A model generated the notes under the pieces. The model made no database searches and was not told the origin of the DNA. It saw only the letters and a program-made list of their open reading frames with translations. The position numbers and the translations under genes are program-made. Positions 61,391-64,000 of a stretch of DNA of 64,000 bases are shown here, piece by piece. The DNA comes from Haloferax larsenii JCM 13917. GTDB lineage: Archaea; Halobacteriota; Halobacteria; Halobacteriales; Haloferacaceae. How positions within the stretch are numbered: the first letter of the stretch is position 1; each line of letters opens with the position of its first letter. Location of the stretch: the NCBI RefSeq assembly GCF_000336955.1, contig NZ_AOLI01000019.1, positions 452,786 through 516,785 of the forward strand. The letters are read 5' to 3'.

Positions 61391-61810
61391 ATGAGAGCAC
61401 CGCCGTCACGCCGCCGCCTCCTTCGTATCGGTCTCGCAGTCGCGAGTGCCGGCGTGGTGGCATCGCTCGCGGGGTGTTCGTCCTTTCGCGGGTGTTCGAA
61501 CGACGAGATATTCCTGCGCGCGGAGTTGGTCGGGAATGCACCGCCGAACGCCACCGTCGTGAGCGCAGAAGACCCACGAATCGCGGAGAGTCCGTGGATT
61601 AAGCAGGTCGTCGAAGGGGCCGCCAGCGGGCACCCCCGCGAGTCGAGTATCTCCGACTGTCTCACCGACTACGAGTCGCTTCGAAACAATCTCGAACGAC
61701 TGCCCGAAGCCGGCGGGCCGAACGACCGCCTGTACTACGTTCGAATCGATGGACAGGTCGTCCGCGTCCGCGCCGTCTTCTTCGAGGGCGACGAGCGGGT
61801 TCGGTCGTAA
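61391..61810 (+). CDS. Tat-type small lipoprotein
   Basis: A 139-residue exported protein. The start RRRLLRIGLAVASAG (residues 7-21) resembles a twin-arginine signal, and LAGC with Cys near residue 29 is the lipobox; two more Cys (CSSFRGC) follow. The mature part has an RVRAVFFEGDE strand and a Glu-rich pattern. A T-rich promoter (GTTTTATTT) is 28 bases upstream. No function is recognised. Confidence 0.7.
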   Translation: MRAPPSRRRLLRIGLAVASAGVVASLAGCSSFRGCSNDEIFLRAELVGNAPPNATVVSAEDPRIAESPWIKQVVEGAASGHPRESSISDCLTDYESLRNNLERLPEAGGPNDRLYYVRIDGQVVRVRAVFFEGDERVRS

Positions 61811-62149
61811 CTCGTTTTACCCCTGCCGAACTAGAGCGGGTGCGTACCACAAGTCCCCGTCCGAGTGGTCCCACTTCGGGAGCGATGACAGAACGGCGAA
61901 CCCAGGTACGCGACATCAAACGCAGCGTGTACGCTGCTCTACTGACCGGCAAACGCCGGTGTACTTCGGAACGTCCGCGCCCGAAAGACGGACCGCCTGG
62001 CACGAGGGTTTCCCGGTTGACGCGGCACGCCGCCTCGGGATGATACCGGCCGTTAGTGTTCTGGGCGACATCTCACACACCGAAGAGTGAAATCTCGATG
62101 TGAGCACACACTGTTTTGTCTGTTTCCGTACTACCATACGTGTCCCAAA
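61811..62149. other. Stretch with no convincing gene; two overlapping open frames
   Basis: About 340 bases. One frame begins MTERRTQVRDIKRSVYAALL at 61885, and a second frame, one base off, runs up to a TGA at 62090 (ending AVSVLGDISHTEE). The two could be halves of one frame-shifted small gene; the Arg-rich composition makes this doubtful. The promoter of the potassium channel gene must lie in the last part. Confidence 0.35.
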
Positions 62150-63835
62150 ATGACCTCACTCCCCGAGTCGATTCGGCGGTTCGGCCCGAGCCGTCGAATC
62201 CGACACGTCATCTATTACATCATCGGGCTCGTGTCACTCGTGGTCTTCTACGCGGTGGCGTACAACTACGCGCTGGCGCGGCTCGAAGGCGTCGACCAGT
62301 CGATTTTCGCCTCGTTCGAGTTCGTCATCCAGACGATGACCACCACGGGATACGGTCAGGACTCGGATATCTGGAGCCACCCGCTGATGTTCCTGTTCGT
62401 CGCCTCGATTCAGATATCCGGTATCGCAATCGGATTTTTCACCCTCCGTCTCATCATCATTCCGCTGTTTACGAGCGCTCAGGTCAACCTCGACGACCGA
62501 CTCAGCCCGAAGTCCGACCACGTCATCATCTGTGAGTACCGCCGAGACTCCGCGATTCTGCTGGACGAACTCAAGCAACTTGGCATCGATTACGTGCTTA
62601 TTTCGTCTTCACGGGAAGACGCCGAGTCGCTCTCGAACCGCGGCTACGCCGCTATTCACGGCTCTCCGCAGTCGGCAGCCACGTTCGAACGGGCTAGCAT
62701 CCGCACCGCGCGAGCGGTGATTACCGACGCCGGCAACGCGAACGTCAATACGATACTCACCGTGCGGACGCTCCGTTCAGACATCGACGTCATCGCGCTG
62801 ACCGACGACAGCGACATGGAAGGGGTACTGCGCACCGTCGGCGCGGACACCGTGTTGTCTCCGCACGCGGTCTTGGGACACCGCCTCGCAGAGAAGGCTG
62901 TCGCCTCGTTCAGTTCTGAGTTGCGAGACACCATCGAAATCGGCGGGACGACGAAGTTGATGGAACTCCCCGTGTCCGAGTCGAGCGAACTGGTCGGTCG
63001 CAAAATCCGGGACACGAAGGTCAGGGAGCGAACCGGGGCCACCATCGTCGGTGCCTGGTTCGACGGCGAGTTGCAGTTGCCACCCAGCCCGGACGCCGTC
63101 GTCAGTCCAAATACCGTCCTTCTGGTGTCTGGTGAGGAGGCTGCGCTCGAAGAGCTAAACGAGTTCACTCGGCCACCCCGGTCGTTCACCGAACACGAGC
63201 GCTTCGTTCTCGTCGGGTTGGGCGAAGTCGGACAGGCCGCCAAGTCGGTCATTCAGGAGGCTGGTGGTGAAGTCGTGGGAATCGACCTCGAAGAGCGAGA
63301 CGGGGTCGACGTCGTCGGCGATGGCGGGTCCCGAGAGGCCTTGCTCGAAGCAGGTGTCGAGACCGCGGGAGCCATCGTCGTCGGCGTCCCTGACGACTCG
63401 GTTGCGCTCTTGACGACCGCGATGGCGCAGTCTCTCTCCCTCGAGATAGAGATACTCGTCCGTGTGGGGGACGCAGAGACGACACAGAAGGCGTTTACCG
63501 CCGGTGCAGATTACGTCCTGTCGGTCCCGAGGGTGAGCGCGAGGATGGTCGCAAAAGAGCTTCGGGGCGAAGACATCCTCGCCCCGGCGAGCCAGATTCG
63601 CCTCGTCCGAGTACCAGCCGCTGAGTTCGCCGGGAAGACACTCGCAAACTCCCGTATTTACGAGCAGACTGGCTGTCGCGTCATCGCTATTCAAGACGCC
63701 GACGGACAGACTGTAGATATCGACCCACAGCGGCGATTCACCGGCGACGAACGGCTTACGATCGTCGGACGCGACGAAGCTGTACAGAAGTTCCTCAAGC
63801 GGTTCGACGTCTCTCCGACTGACCTCGCTAGCTGA
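62150..63835 (+). CDS. Potassium channel protein with two RCK modules
   Basis: A 561-residue channel or channel-like protein. Two helices (about residues 20-42 and 80-107) flank a pore loop with TTTGYGQ (64-70), where most channels have TxGYGD. The first cytoplasmic Rossmann-like region starts HVIICEYRRD (124-133) and lacks the GxGxxG loop; a TrkA-C domain follows. The second Rossmann region VLVGLGEVGQ (about 356) is normal, with its own TrkA-C domain at the end. So one RCK module is degenerate and the other intact, as in two-RCK channels. MTSLPESI is the likely start. Confidence 0.85.
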   Translation: MTSLPESIRRFGPSRRIRHVIYYIIGLVSLVVFYAVAYNYALARLEGVDQSIFASFEFVIQTMTTTGYGQDSDIWSHPLMFLFVASIQISGIAIGFFTLRLIIIPLFTSAQVNLDDRLSPKSDHVIICEYRRDSAILLDELKQLGIDYVLISSSREDAESLSNRGYAAIHGSPQSAATFERASIRTARAVITDAGNANVNTILTVRTLRSDIDVIALTDDSDMEGVLRTVGADTVLSPHAVLGHRLAEKAVASFSSELRDTIEIGGTTKLMELPVSESSELVGRKIRDTKVRERTGATIVGAWFDGELQLPPSPDAVVSPNTVLLVSGEEAALEELNEFTRPPRSFTEHERFVLVGLGEVGQAAKSVIQEAGGEVVGIDLEERDGVDVVGDGGSREALLEAGVETAGAIVVGVPDDSVALLTTAMAQSLSLEIEILVRVGDAETTQKAFTAGADYVLSVPRVSARMVAKELRGEDILAPASQIRLVRVPAAEFAGKTLANSRIYEQTGCRVIAIQDADGQTVDIDPQRRFTGDERLTIVGRDEAVQKFLKRFDVSPTDLAS

Positions 63836-63982
63836 GTCGCCGTAGTCGACAGGGTGAGTTATCACCCTCGGTGGCGGTCGCGTTTCGGGCGATAGTCTCC
63901 GTGAGAGGCCGCGAGAGTCGCGTACGCAGCCAGGTACCGTCTTCCCTGCTTATTTCAGTCCACAGTGCAATATCCCACCCAA

Positions 63983-64000
63983 ATGAGTACGCCGAGCCAG
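63983..64000 (+). CDS. Possible start of the next gene, cut by the window edge
   Basis: ATG at 63983 opens MSTPSQ up to the edge. Six codons are too few to judge, but the sequence and strand fit the previous gene layout. Confidence 0.3.

Overview
The window is GC-rich chromosomal DNA from a halophilic archaeon, most likely a Haloferax species. The evidence is strongly acidic predicted proteins, heavy use of G/C in third codon positions, TATA-like boxes centred 26-28 bases before many start codons (leaderless transcription), twin-arginine (Tat) lipoprotein signals, HalOD1-type signalling domains, and an 87-residue ubiquitin-like protein that matches my memory of SAMP1 from Haloferax volcanii. 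Most of the window reads as stable core chromosome: about 65 protein genes, one insertion element, no rRNA, tRNA or CRISPR array that I could see.

Layout. 1-8.7 kb: the end of a gene cut by the window, a Tat lipoprotein, a DsbA/FrnE-type thiol oxidoreductase, a short two-helix membrane protein, a hydrolase, a three-gene 2-oxoacid dehydrogenase operon (E1 alpha, E1 beta, free lipoyl protein, no E2 or E3), a PPP-type phosphatase, methionine aminopeptidase, another hydrolase, a YCII-like protein and a HIT protein. 8.7-20.3 kb: a CDF metal transporter, signal peptidase I, a GNAT acetyltransferase, a methyltransferase, a tRNA methylthiotransferase, two overlapping beta-propeller lipoproteins, then DeoC, a DUF63 membrane protein, a PfkB sugar kinase, two membrane proteins and a nucleoside phosphorylase. 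DeoC, PfkB and the phosphorylase together suggest nucleoside breakdown.

20.3-29.6 kb: an HPP-UspA fusion, a potassium-channel/TrkA protein, two coupled membrane proteins with RCK_C-like tails, SAMP1, a coupled reductase/aldehyde dehydrogenase pair and a Tat-exported Rieske protein. 29.8-39.2 kb: phosphoenolpyruvate carboxylase, a zinc micro-protein, an aldo/keto reductase, an MFS exporter, a maltose-acetyltransferase-like enzyme and the overlapping pyrG-guaAb-small protein operon (CTP and GMP synthesis). 39.7-48.4 kb: a DUF4382 lipoprotein, a beta-RFAP-synthase-like GHMP protein, a KaiC-like protein with a broken Walker A motif, two zinc-binding-type acidic proteins, transcription factor S, a probable frameshifted membrane gene, a HalOD1 protein, a hydrolase, a PspA/IM30 homologue and a membrane protein.

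48.4-64 kb: the pair dgcA/dgcN (D-glutamate catabolism via N-acetylation), a Vms1-like release-factor-family protein, DUF5802, a quinone-oxidoreductase-type dehydrogenase, an IS1341-type element (complete TnpB plus a divergent 44-residue protein between two related hairpins), a FilR1-like regulator whose upstream region abuts the element, a MoaB protein with a remarkable His-rich N-terminus, IlvD, a D-2-hydroxyacid dehydrogenase, a geranylgeranyl-reductase-family flavoprotein, a lipoprotein and a two-RCK potassium channel protein.

The best candidates for undescribed biology are the membrane-RCK_C pair next to the potassium channel, the KaiC-like/zinc-protein cluster ahead of transcription factor S, the accessory protein in the TnpB element, the E2-less dehydrogenase operon and the His-rich MoaB. 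All functional statements rest on reading motifs by eye; no database search was run.
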